In this document: positions 35,701 through 43,507 of the stretch, piece after piece
Layout: the number at the start of each line of letters is the position of its first letter
Numbering within the stretch: the first letter of the stretch is position 1
From: Candidatus Dadabacteria bacterium
GTDB lineage: Bacteria; Desulfobacterota_D; UBA1144; Nemesobacterales; Nemesobacteraceae
Direction of reading: 5' to 3'
Assembly: GCA_022822065.1 (NCBI GenBank)
Contig: JAJECI010000010.1
Span: 62,001-126,000, forward strand
Length of the DNA stretch: 64,000 nt
The notes under the pieces: generated by a model
The model's database searches: none
What the model was told of the DNA's origin: nothing
The model's input: only the letters and a program-made list of their open reading frames with translations
Made by a program: the position numbers and the translations under genes

Positions 35701-36750
35701 TCTGTTCTGTCCGCTGAAGCCAAGGCAATGCTGAGTCGAATGGACAAACTGCCGCAAGCTGACTCACTTTACGTTTTGTTGCCTACAGTCTCTGTTGACG
35801 TTCCACTACCCGAGTGGTCTGATGCCAAGGTGCTGGAGATCGATAGGGCCAAGCTGGAACGGGCCTTGGGCCATGAATCCGTCTGGCTTGTTCAAGTGGC
35901 GGCAAAATTGCTTTCTGGGCTCGGCGGGATGACAGTGGAGAAGGCAAAGGAACTACTCGACAACGGACACGGCTATGGCCTAGCCGTTGCCGCCTATCTG
36001 ACTTGGGAACTTGAACCCGCAGTCGCTACAGAACTTCTCTTGAACAGAATCCAAGGTCCAGACACGCCGGGAAAACACTATCTCATTGCCCACTTGAATC
36101 AACTGGATCTGCTGTCTTGGGACAAACGATTGCAAGACGGGATTCGATTCGGGCTGATGAGTTCAGACGCCGATCTTGCGGAAGAAGCTGCCTCGCTGGC
36201 ACTCAAATACGTTGAGAGTGATGCCCCTGTGCCACCTGAGTTGCTGAACGAAGCTTTCCAACACTGGATCACTTTTGAAAAACCGTATCCTCAAAAGGGG
36301 GGAGTAATCCCAAACAGCCCGAGGGAAATATTACTCAAGGGAATGCTGAAACTCAGAACCATTGATGACGAGCGGCTAATAAATCTCTGTAGCGACACAC
36401 GCCCGGACGTGCGGAAAACCGCAACCGGTGCGTTGTTGGAACGCATCGCTACTTCTGACTCCACTCGTACATCCTTTGTAAATAAAATAACGGCTAAGAC
36501 ATTGCCTGCGTTTCTGCTATCACGGGCACTCACTACGAAAGTCCCCTTCTCCAAGACCGAAGTTGATCAGCTATGTGTCTTGCTTGGAGATGAAGATGCC
36601 AAGTGGCGTTTGGCAGCCTGCAAGCTGCTTGACCCGATTTATTTAGAACCGGACGTCATTCGAAAAACCGCTGAAAATTTTTCGGCTGACTCGCACCCGG
36701 AGGTTCGCCAAGCGATTGCCTTGGTGCTTGATCGTGCTCAGACACTATAA
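32749..36750 (+). CDS. Cap4-like nuclease-NACHT STAND ATPase with helical repeats
   Basis: 1333 residues. N-terminal ~1-140: GDDIRLELRDKSTVEVQVKR, the D...E-x-Q-x-K arrangement of a DUF4297/Cap4-like dsDNA nuclease. NACHT ATPase: Walker A AVLIGGPGSGKSTLL at about 329-343, Walker B VLLCDGLDECHNQ at about 404-416, sensor ARIIVTTRPTG. From about 650 the protein is a long array of helical (HEAT-like) repeats. This architecture is that of bacterial NLR-like immune proteins, where the repeats sense phage products and the nuclease cuts DNA. Start is the ATG after AACTAGCAG; no stronger site seen. Single gene. Confidence 0.8.
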   Translation: MASKTTGQIKRNSRSAGGSATASGINFQAVVTAIAGVHLINGNPLGWLEGLVDDTPVAVWAETDGPGDDIRLELRDKSTVEVQVKRGLRAGNRLWTSLMSLAHAIATKEVSYGVLIISPDSSNPIKYELSQDVRRLADGRTDDLRSVATAFHSKLKEDGLQPQSVCRRLRIQVVHGLESDSASILAAKAFLSSLVSNQQDVNAAWNRLYRQANVIMERRGRWEASAILCMFVAEGIKIADSESPGAMLARLQNWVTDNNRSFSLPGVRKPLSVSEAWLPLKILVRDLNHEPESEAVEAMERYHAVGQNRAVDRDSETSDAEWIGRFYRRAVLIGGPGSGKSTLLTKAAQLYAKDGFPVLKIKLSAVAARMESGDTFANSIFHLGLDGSAISPDDDVKTAFPNWVLLCDGLDECHNQQEAVAEGLKRFASGHPQARIIVTTRPTGYSTTEIADWRHYELLPPDFSSGSEHLAKLIRATLPTTNELYGNALDIAADELKKCASPRVISRSPLLLGMAASLLANGDRLGTSKAELYQNLFALIDKTPSSRPVGQQMSRSVLTRMLNVLGWELVANPFNSETTILEHCADRLEAEVGKTHLETLEIVSNCLHQWENTGLVEKVYHGSGSLLTFIHKTFTEFAAARYLRDLNLEKQREEVANRLDDPDWAEVLGFASGMGLAENIVSEAATGDEKGIRRLELALSILVDPGASVPLDLCQKIVGLAFNYIDGNQTDDVFSLGCALAEAAKTHTGLLGQVAASRLQSPLFPTRLIAWTCAVEAGPEYYDLDTVPSQINSLTAELSKSSASSLLDESGPLSREMLLRVRKDRELLQRLALAFVRRILDVWSPETTDKYVMKIWNNDRLNTIGFHKKLEELYISKGRKFELRTAIASAAAKHMKSFKADSKEYYRITCAALQAIFSSFAPTDKMADAIDLEQSPALQLSAFLEIIGFGNVVISDMLAWTKQYDAEAVREVLLALVKISAVDESVLSAEAKAMLSRMDKLPQADSLYVLLPTVSVDVPLPEWSDAKVLEIDRAKLERALGHESVWLVQVAAKLLSGLGGMTVEKAKELLDNGHGYGLAVAAYLTWELEPAVATELLLNRIQGPDTPGKHYLIAHLNQLDLLSWDKRLQDGIRFGLMSSDADLAEEAASLALKYVESDAPVPPELLNEAFQHWITFEKPYPQKGGVIPNSPREILLKGMLKLRTIDDERLINLCSDTRPDVRKTATGALLERIATSDSTRTSFVNKITAKTLPAFLLSRALTTKVPFSKTEVDQLCVLLGDEDAKWRLAACKLLDPIYLEPDVIRKTAENFSADSHPEVRQAIALVLDRAQTL

Positions 36751-36800
36751 GGGTGATTTCGTTCAACTCGGAAAACCGTGCCCGTTCATGTGTGTTAAGA

Positions 36801-36951
36801 GAGGTGAACACCAATTCCGATTGAATTCGGGAACCTATCCTGTTCCCGATACACTTAACGTGTTGTCTAAAATTCGGGATTCACTTCTCCTTCCGAATGA
36901 GCGTTCATTTTCCCTCAGAATAGGTATTCACTTTCGGTCGGAATATGCATC
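36801..36951. repeat. IS21-like end repeats (inverted and tandem units)
   Basis: An inverted unit, GAGGTGAACACCAATTCCGA, at 36801-36820 is followed by three tandem units at about 36876-36951: GATTCACTTCTCCTTCCGAA, GTTCATTTTCCCTCAGAATA, ATTCACTTTCGGTCGGAATA, spaced about 25 bases. This is the multiple-repeat layout of IS21-family ends. No transposase genes lie between, so it may be a deletion derivative or small non-autonomous element. Confidence 0.5.
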
Positions 36952-37078
36952 GGAAGAGATCATCCCATCTTTACCCAAAAAGATTCCAAGTTAAGCATCT
37001 TTTGGACAGTTAAGTATATAATCCCGCCCGTATTGCGGTAGGAATGCGAGTTTCCCCGCCCCTTTAAGTCATCAGGAT

Positions 37079-37498
37079 TCAGAAATTGACTCCTTCTTTT
37101 TCTAAAACGCTCAAAAGATTTATCGAAGATTTTTTTATCTGATCTGAATTTCCGGTTTCCAAGCTAGACTTTAACTTCTCAGCAGCAGTTTTTATTTTTG
37201 AATATGATTTACAACTCTGAAAATACAAATATATCGCAGAAAAAGTTAACGATGTTATGGCTCCGCAGACCATCCAGCTATCCAGTCCCATTTCATGAAC
37301 CTCTTTTAGGGTAAACAATACAGATGCTAAAGATCCAAAAAAAATGACATAAAGAGGGGTGTAATCTCCCAAGTAAATTGAAAGTCTTAATACCCATCTT
37401 ATCACGCGAAGTATTCTTTCCCTACCGAATATAAAGATTGGGAAAAAAGCCAAAAGAGCAAAGCCTGCCAAAAGAGAAAGCAGATTTTCTAAATTCAT
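37079..37498 (-). CDS. Small multi-pass membrane protein next to the Avs-like gene
   Basis: 139 residues. About three membrane helices: LLSLLAGFALLAFFPIFIFG, YVIFFGSLASVLFTL and VCGAITSLTFSAIYLYF, then a charged helical tail. A strong GGAGGT site precedes the ATG. It starts 35 bases after the Avs-like gene's stop on the same strand, so it may be co-transcribed. Not recognised; could be an accessory membrane partner. Confidence 0.6.
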   Translation of the reverse strand: MNLENLLSLLAGFALLAFFPIFIFGRERILRVIRWVLRLSIYLGDYTPLYVIFFGSLASVLFTLKEVHEMGLDSWMVCGAITSLTFSAIYLYFQSCKSYSKIKTAAEKLKSSLETGNSDQIKKSSINLLSVLEKEGVNF

Positions 37499-37533
37499 CC
37501 CAAAACCTCCAACTTTAGTATTGAAGTAATTCC

Positions 37534-40500
37534 CTAAATCACTCTTTCTCTCAGCATATACCCGATGACGGACCCTTCTTCTATCAGAAAATCCAGCAAC
37601 ACAAGAATTTTACCCTTCAGGTGGCTCTTTTCCCTTATTTCTTGAAGGTTTTCGTAAATATACTTCCGGGCGGAATTTTCCATATGATAAACGGTATCTT
37701 GTTCAAGCCGCGTAGCGAGTGCGTCCCTGTTTTCAGACAGCATATCGGATATCCACAGAATACCGTCGTCCAAGTAATGGCTTCCTATACCGTCCAGTAA
37801 TTTCGAGACGGAATAAAGCACGGAAGGACAATAGCCGATTTCCCGCGAAATCTCTTTGAAAAATGTTTTGTCGGCATCTTTCAGTGTATGCCAGTTCGTG
37901 GCCGACTCCTTCCACCGCGGGTGGGCAAGCATAAAGTTTTTTACAATTTTGCCCGTATAAGAAAGTCTGTCCCCGTCTCTGCAGATTTCGACTACTTTCT
38001 CTCTGAACAAACTCCAAACTTCCCAGAAATTATCGTAGTTCCTGAGCCTGTCTTGCTCAACGACGAATTCCTCGAACAAGTCTGCTATCACTTCTGAAGA
38101 CCTGAAATCTTGAATGAAGGGATCTAGGTAGCTCTCGATTTCACTTTTTGGAGAGCTTAGAACCAAACAGGCCAATCTTTTGAGAAAATCTCGTCTGATT
38201 CTGTAATCAACCTTCCCTTTGCCATGACGGGAATCATTTGAAAACAGCTTCTCGGCAAACGCCCGGATGATTTTTCTTGCCAACTCCTTTTGATACTCGT
38301 TGTCCGGTTCTAGGGGAATCAGGAGAAACGCGTTCCTCAGGTAAAACTGGTCCAGGCTTCTCGTGTCTTCAAGCTCAACGGGAAGTAATTCGTTGTTTAC
38401 TACTTTTTCCATATCTTTTTCGTTCTCTTTCAAAAATCTCTCCACAACTTCAGGTTCACGGACTTCATAGATTCCCTTTGCGAAATTCTCTTCTCGGAGA
38501 TTTTTTCTCGCCCGCTCGTATTCAGGTTCCAACAGCAGGTACCCGGACAATATCGACTGCGCATCGTCAAAGCCTGTTTTCCATAAATTCAATACCGGCA
38601 TTATCGCGTAATCCGAAAACAGCTGTCCCGCTATTCCGGCACCGCGTGGATTAAACAACGTCAACAGCAGGATAGTTTTCACCCTTTTCTTCTCTTCGGG
38701 AAATTTCCCGAGCACAGACGGCAGAACGGATATAGCCGAGGCGACACCATCGCCAACCTGGTGCCCATAATCCATGGCGAAAGAAGACGCCGCCGCGCCT
38801 AAAACAATGTCCTTGCAGAAGGAAATTTCTTCCTCGGAGAGTTTTTCGGAAAATTCCCGCATCAAAACAGAACACGCATTTGCGGGTATAGAGTAATTCC
38901 AGAGATAAAACCCTTCATCTTCAGTGTGTTCATGCTTTATAAAAGATAGAGAGTCCGGTGATGTAATCGACTTCAATCTTGATATAACTTCCTTCACTTC
39001 TTTCAGCGCAAGCTTCGGATTTTTTTCGTACTTCTCATATTTTTTGTACGCTTCATTGTTTTCTATCTTGTAATGACTCCACAGTTGAAGGTCGCCGTAT
39101 CTGAAGTTTTTGGAAATTCGCTTCTGCGCTTCTTCGCTTCTTCTCCTCAATTCAGGCTCAACTTCCGGGTTAAGGTCAATCTTCACTCCCCCTTCAATTT
39201 TTTCCGTTGTCGGCCTCATTTTCCTCCTGTCCATCCTCGCGAGACAGAGCCTCCAGTCCTTGTCCGACTCGGTCTGCCGCTCTTCGGGAGGCAGTTCATC
39301 GTAATAACCGTCAAGAATATCCCATAGTGTTTTCTGGCTATCCTCAGCCTCCTGCTCGCAGGTTTCTTCGCTCCTGAAAAACTGGTATCTCACGAATAGG
39401 TCCTCCAGACGCTTTTTTCTGTGTTCGTCTTCGCACGCTTCCAGTCTTTCTTTCTGAAGAAAGTTGTTGTCGGGACCAGGAAAGAAGTTAAGCACAGAAA
39501 GTGTGTCTTTATGGTTTTGGTCCAGAACATATCTCGTCGTGTCATACCGGAAGAATTCCTTTGTCCGGAAAAGAGTTTTCGCGACGTTAAAAGTCTTCTC
39601 CGGGTATGCGAGCACTATGCTTGTCACCACGGCCGAGATAGATGCGGATTCTGATTTTCCCAAGAGGTAGAAAAGCCAGCCTTCCAATATTTTCGAGTCC
39701 ACATGCTTACCTGCCTCAAGAAAAAATTTCTCCAAGGCCATGTGAACTGACTCAAGAACATGAGGAGAAACTTGGGTGCCCCGATAAGCACACCAGAGTC
39801 GGTCGCATATATACTGTTTTTTTGTTTTATCTTCGCCGATGCATACAGTTATTTCTTCAACTTCATGTTTCCCAGAATCAGATTTTGCAAAACGCCCGAC
39901 CGTTTTATTGGTAAATTCAAGAATAAAATCAACTGTCTGTTGCAGGGCAGATTGAAGTAACCAGTGAATCGGTGTCTGGTATGGACTCGCTGGATAATAA
40001 GAAGTACTGCAATCATCCTCAATACCGAAGTACGGATCTATGCTTACTCCTGTACCCAGCCCTGAAAAAGGGTCAGAAGTCTGTTTTGGAGTAAAAGTCC
40101 AGAACAGATCAGCAAGCTGTAAGATGGATTCTGGAAGAACCTGACAGATTGCACCTGCTTCAAGTTTCGTCAGAACAGCTTCCGATAAGGAATAGTAAGG
40201 GTCGCCGGGGTTTTTCCACCCGTTTTCTGATATTTCATCAAAGATTTGCTTCAGATCATCCTTGATTTCCGACGCGCTGAAAACAATGGTTTGCAGCATT
40301 TGGTTTTCATCTGTGCCAATAAGACTAAAGCGGTGATCTTCTTGAAAACTCCACCGGTAATACCGCAACGCTATCAGCCCCGAGTATCTCGTAGTCTCTC
40401 CCGTTTTGAAGTTGGTTGTCCAGTCGTGAATCACGGGCAGGATGAAACGGATGTTTTCGGTCCCTACGGCATCCATATTTTCATAAACGAATTTAACTAG

Positions 40501-42306
40501 GCTCTTCCAGCCGCGCCCTCTCGGCTTTGTCAGAATACGTCTCAATTCCAGCAAATCCGGCTTTTCGATGCTGAATCGATTGAAAAATTCCTTGTCGATT
40601 TCCTTGCAGGCAAGCCTTAGCAGAAAACAGATTCTCCTTAGCAACTCCTGCTCGTTGCGCAGAAACGAGGATCCAAGATTCTCGAACAGAGTCTCCGAAT
40701 AATCCGACAGAAGAACGGAAACCAGGGTTTCGTCTTTCCAGAACGGCCGGGTCTCCTCATCCGCAATAACCGCTTCAACGAAATCTCCAATCTCACTGTC
40801 CCGCAGCAGAAGTTTTTCCGACATCCAGTTCCGAAAACTCCTGCGCACGGCAAGTGCCTGGCCCAGATTTTCAAAAAATTCCCTGTGGCTGCTTCGCCCA
40901 AAATACTCCCTGCTGATTATTTTTTCAAGAGCCCATTCCTCGTAGATGTCATGGGTGATGAAATAACCTCTGTCCTGTTCATATCCCAGTATGCCGTCAC
41001 TTACCAGTTCATCCGTAACGGACAATTCCCGATCGATGTCCAGAAAAAAACTTCCGCTTCTCGCTCTTTTGAAAGCGAGGCTAAGAAAAACTTCGGACCT
41101 AGAAGGCACGTTTTTTCCGATGTCCTGGTCCCAGAGCTTTTTTTTGAACCTTGAATAATCAAGACCCCCGCCGTCTTGAGCATAGAACCCAAGGTATTCA
41201 TTGAGGTAAAAGGGGGTTCTTATCAGTTTCAGCAGGTTCCGGTCTTCTGGGAGGTTAAAAGAATGCTCGGATGAAACTGAATCCAGATCTTCTTGCTCCA
41301 GCAGCGGCAGGTTTATTTTCAGCGGAGAAACGTTGCAGATTTCAAAAAACTGATAGTTGAGCGCATCAAGGTAGTTTTCTCTCGCAGTGAAAATGATTTT
41401 CCAGTCATTACCGTTCAAGACGGTCAGAAACTCCCTGAAAGGTTCCGTGTTTTTAAGGTCCGCGAGCTTTTCCGCGGAGTCAACCACGACTGTCTTGCGC
41501 TCCTCGTTTGCGTGGGCATCCACGAATTCCTGAAAACTGAAACCTCCCAGAAGGTCCTCAATGCTTCTCAATTCGAACTCCGTCGCCTTGAAAACGTAAA
41601 AGGCCTCTTCCGTTGCCGATTTCTCGTGGAGGTTTTTAATGACTGCCGTCTTTCCCGTTCCCGCAGATCCGCTCAGCACCAGTACCCGCGAGGACTCGTC
41701 ATTCAGTTTTCGAAGAACATCTTTTCTGTCTATTTCTATGGTACCGCCATTAAAGTGAATGCCGGTGCGTATTGGGTTCAGGATATTCCCGGTATGCGTT
41801 CCCAGTTCTTCCAGGATATCCATGATGCTTCTCTTGCGAGTGAAAAAATGCCTGGCTATCGGGTCGTTATCGTCGCATACGAACGAGGACTCGAAAAAAT
41901 TCTCCATGTGTTCCCAGTCAATACGGATTCCGAGAGCCTCCGCCTTCTGATCGATGTCAAGCTTCACCTGGGGGTCGTTCTGCTTCCTTCCCTGGCCCCA
42001 GTTTTGATTGGTGTAGAAAATGATTTTCGTAATACTGGGGTAGTCTTTTTTCGATCCTTCAATCAACCCGATTATTTCCGCTTTATGCTTGGACAGGGGT
42101 GTCTGATAGAACTTTGCCTGCCACCCGATTGTTTCGTCCCCTTCCGTTATCGGATGGTTCTCTATATATCTGTGGTTTTTATATCCCGAAACGCCTTTCG
42201 GTTTGTCAAATTCCGCGCAGAACAGCAGGTAGCAGAGCCACTCAAAATTCTTTTGAGGGTTTTCGCTGAATTTAGCTTCGAAAATTTTCCAGTCCGGTTT
42301 GATCAT
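37534..42306 (-). CDS. Avs-like (probably Avs4) nuclease-STAND ATPase
   Basis: 1590 residues. The N-terminus (KIFEAKFSENPQKNFEWLCY) opens a restriction-nuclease-like domain with GWQAKFYQT at 61-69, the Q-x-K core. The STAND ATPase has Walker A LSGSAGTGKTAVIKN at about 211-225, TVVVDSAEKL as a Walker-B-like strand (about 272-281), and IIFTARE as sensor. The remaining ~1100 residues are helical and probably form the target sensor. Avs proteins bind conserved phage proteins (terminase or portal) and then degrade DNA; Avs4 senses portal. Subtype is from recall of the N-terminal pattern. Confidence 0.75.
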   Translation of the reverse strand: MIKPDWKIFEAKFSENPQKNFEWLCYLLFCAEFDKPKGVSGYKNHRYIENHPITEGDETIGWQAKFYQTPLSKHKAEIIGLIEGSKKDYPSITKIIFYTNQNWGQGRKQNDPQVKLDIDQKAEALGIRIDWEHMENFFESSFVCDDNDPIARHFFTRKRSIMDILEELGTHTGNILNPIRTGIHFNGGTIEIDRKDVLRKLNDESSRVLVLSGSAGTGKTAVIKNLHEKSATEEAFYVFKATEFELRSIEDLLGGFSFQEFVDAHANEERKTVVVDSAEKLADLKNTEPFREFLTVLNGNDWKIIFTARENYLDALNYQFFEICNVSPLKINLPLLEQEDLDSVSSEHSFNLPEDRNLLKLIRTPFYLNEYLGFYAQDGGGLDYSRFKKKLWDQDIGKNVPSRSEVFLSLAFKRARSGSFFLDIDRELSVTDELVSDGILGYEQDRGYFITHDIYEEWALEKIISREYFGRSSHREFFENLGQALAVRRSFRNWMSEKLLLRDSEIGDFVEAVIADEETRPFWKDETLVSVLLSDYSETLFENLGSSFLRNEQELLRRICFLLRLACKEIDKEFFNRFSIEKPDLLELRRILTKPRGRGWKSLVKFVYENMDAVGTENIRFILPVIHDWTTNFKTGETTRYSGLIALRYYRWSFQEDHRFSLIGTDENQMLQTIVFSASEIKDDLKQIFDEISENGWKNPGDPYYSLSEAVLTKLEAGAICQVLPESILQLADLFWTFTPKQTSDPFSGLGTGVSIDPYFGIEDDCSTSYYPASPYQTPIHWLLQSALQQTVDFILEFTNKTVGRFAKSDSGKHEVEEITVCIGEDKTKKQYICDRLWCAYRGTQVSPHVLESVHMALEKFFLEAGKHVDSKILEGWLFYLLGKSESASISAVVTSIVLAYPEKTFNVAKTLFRTKEFFRYDTTRYVLDQNHKDTLSVLNFFPGPDNNFLQKERLEACEDEHRKKRLEDLFVRYQFFRSEETCEQEAEDSQKTLWDILDGYYDELPPEERQTESDKDWRLCLARMDRRKMRPTTEKIEGGVKIDLNPEVEPELRRRSEEAQKRISKNFRYGDLQLWSHYKIENNEAYKKYEKYEKNPKLALKEVKEVISRLKSITSPDSLSFIKHEHTEDEGFYLWNYSIPANACSVLMREFSEKLSEEEISFCKDIVLGAAASSFAMDYGHQVGDGVASAISVLPSVLGKFPEEKKRVKTILLLTLFNPRGAGIAGQLFSDYAIMPVLNLWKTGFDDAQSILSGYLLLEPEYERARKNLREENFAKGIYEVREPEVVERFLKENEKDMEKVVNNELLPVELEDTRSLDQFYLRNAFLLIPLEPDNEYQKELARKIIRAFAEKLFSNDSRHGKGKVDYRIRRDFLKRLACLVLSSPKSEIESYLDPFIQDFRSSEVIADLFEEFVVEQDRLRNYDNFWEVWSLFREKVVEICRDGDRLSYTGKIVKNFMLAHPRWKESATNWHTLKDADKTFFKEISREIGYCPSVLYSVSKLLDGIGSHYLDDGILWISDMLSENRDALATRLEQDTVYHMENSARKYIYENLQEIREKSHLKGKILVLLDFLIEEGSVIGYMLRERVI

Positions 42307-42350
42307 TTTCTTTATTCTAATCCGATATTATCGTCAAGCAACCTTGATAT

Positions 42351-42911
42351 TCAGTGCAGGTAACCGAGCAACGAGGCGGCCTTCAAGCTGTTCCGTTCAG
42401 TGTCATAGTCAACTGATTCGCCGTGCAGTACTTGGTGGCGATTCAGGCCGGAGAAAGATTTTCCTCTCAGGGACTCCGACATCCACAACGACAACGGGAG
42501 CGAAAGAGGGTAGAGAAAGACTTCGACCCACCTTTCTCCAGCCTGCGAGGCGTGAATGCTAATCGCAGATTCCCGTTTTCTGGACATAAACAGGTACTTT
42601 TCAGGGAATATTTCCGAAAATATCCCATCGGCCTGACTAAGAAATATAGGAACCGAGAGGCTGTATTCACCCCGCCTGTGCGCACGGAACGCGTCTATTA
42701 AGAACCGGGCCCGCTTCGGATACGATATGACGAGCCTCCGTTCAATAGAGTCCAGATGATTCCTGAAAAAATCATCAAGCCAGTCCCAGATCTTGTCAGG
42801 ATTTTCCCTTATCCGAGGTTCAATTTCATGCAGAATACTCACAGGAATCTCTGGATTAAAAAACCAACCCTCTTCCGCCAGAAGCCGTAAGGCTGTTTTC
42901 TCTTTTTTCAT
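42351..42911 (-). CDS. HEPN-domain protein, possible RNase
   Basis: 186 residues, mostly helical. The C-terminal LNRHQVLHGESVDYDTERNS contains R158-x4-H163, the RxxxxH active-site motif of HEPN ribonucleases. An upstream helix (YPKRARFLIDAFRAHRRGEY, then SVPIFLSQADGIFSEIF) fits the rest of the four-helix fold. It reads toward and ends 44 bases before the Avs-like gene, same strand, suggesting one transcript. HEPN proteins cleave RNA in many toxin and immune systems. Link to Avs is inference. Confidence 0.65.
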   Translation of the reverse strand: MKKEKTALRLLAEEGWFFNPEIPVSILHEIEPRIRENPDKIWDWLDDFFRNHLDSIERRLVISYPKRARFLIDAFRAHRRGEYSLSVPIFLSQADGIFSEIFPEKYLFMSRKRESAISIHASQAGERWVEVFLYPLSLPLSLWMSESLRGKSFSGLNRHQVLHGESVDYDTERNSLKAASLLGYLH

Positions 42912-43061
42912 TTGAAATCATTCTGGCGCAGTTTGTAAGGAGTACCCGCGTCCCGTGTAGGAAGTATTCCATCTGATCCACCGCTCCCGTTACAGTATAT
43001 TAGTCAGAAAAAGAGGAATGGCCGGGGACTTTTCACTGTTTTCTATAAGTAAACTTTGTGT

Positions 43062-43301
43062 CTATGACAACACGGCGGCCCGGCCCTTGTCCGTCAGCCT
43101 GTACTTCTGGAAACGGCTTCGAGGCTTGTCGGGAAGAGTATACTCAATGCTCCGCTCACGCATAAGAAACCGGACGACCTTGTTGAGCTGGCCCGAGATT
43201 TTCTTCTGCCCAAGGCTCCTGAACAACTCAACTTTTGACATCTCTCCGGCAGCCAGCAGGCTGAGAACTTTCGCCTCCAGTGACTCTGGCCGTGACTCTC
43301 G
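43062..43301 (-). pseudogene. C-terminal winged-helix remnant of a RecG-like/AlbA-type ATP-binding protein
   Basis: The reverse frame reads ESLEAKVLSLLAAGEMSKVE, SGQLNKVVRFLMRERSIEYT and PDKPRSRFQKYRLTDKGRAA before a stop. This is the winged-helix tail found at the end of Schlafen/AlbA-type putative DNA-binding proteins. The rest of the gene is gone; the upstream side runs into intron-like sequence. A forward frame here is a shadow. Confidence 0.5.
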
Positions 43302-43329
43302 GCGCCCCCGCTACTTGCGTCGCAAGCGT

Positions 43330-43437
43330 AGCGCGCCGAATCGTCGCGACACGGCCCTTGCGCTTCGCTAATACTTCACCGCCATCAGGTTGTATAGGGG
43401 ACTCGCACCCCCAAGCTGTTGTTCATGCTCGGCACAC
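43330..43437 (-). other. Possible 5' end of a group II intron
   Basis: The reverse strand starts GTGTGCCGAGCATGAACAAC, matching the GUGYG intron start, and continues GGGGGTGCGAGTCCCCTATA and GGCGGTGAAGTATTAGCGAA, patterns seen in bacterial group II intron domain I. It begins directly after the T run of the porin terminator, an insertion preference known for some group II introns. No maturase ORF remains. Confidence 0.45.
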
Positions 43438-43478
43438 AAAAAAAAAGCGGGCAACCTTTGTTAGGAAGCCCGCTTCAT
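43438..43478 (-). terminator. Rho-independent terminator of the porin gene
   Basis: On the reverse strand, AAGCGGGC and GCCCGCTT (43468-43475 and 43445-43452) form an 8 bp stem followed by a run of nine T. It is 30 bases past the porin stop codon. Confidence 0.88.
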
Positions 43479-43507
43479 TCAAGCTTTGTGAGCTTTGTTT
43501 TTTGTTC

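Noticed and set aside
42912-43061. Extra gene between the HEPN gene and the winged-helix remnant
   Set aside because: Only about 150 bases with no open frame on either strand that looks like protein.
43018-43371. Forward frame of 117 codons
   Set aside because: The reverse strand carries a recognisable winged-helix remnant; the forward frame is its shadow with poor composition.
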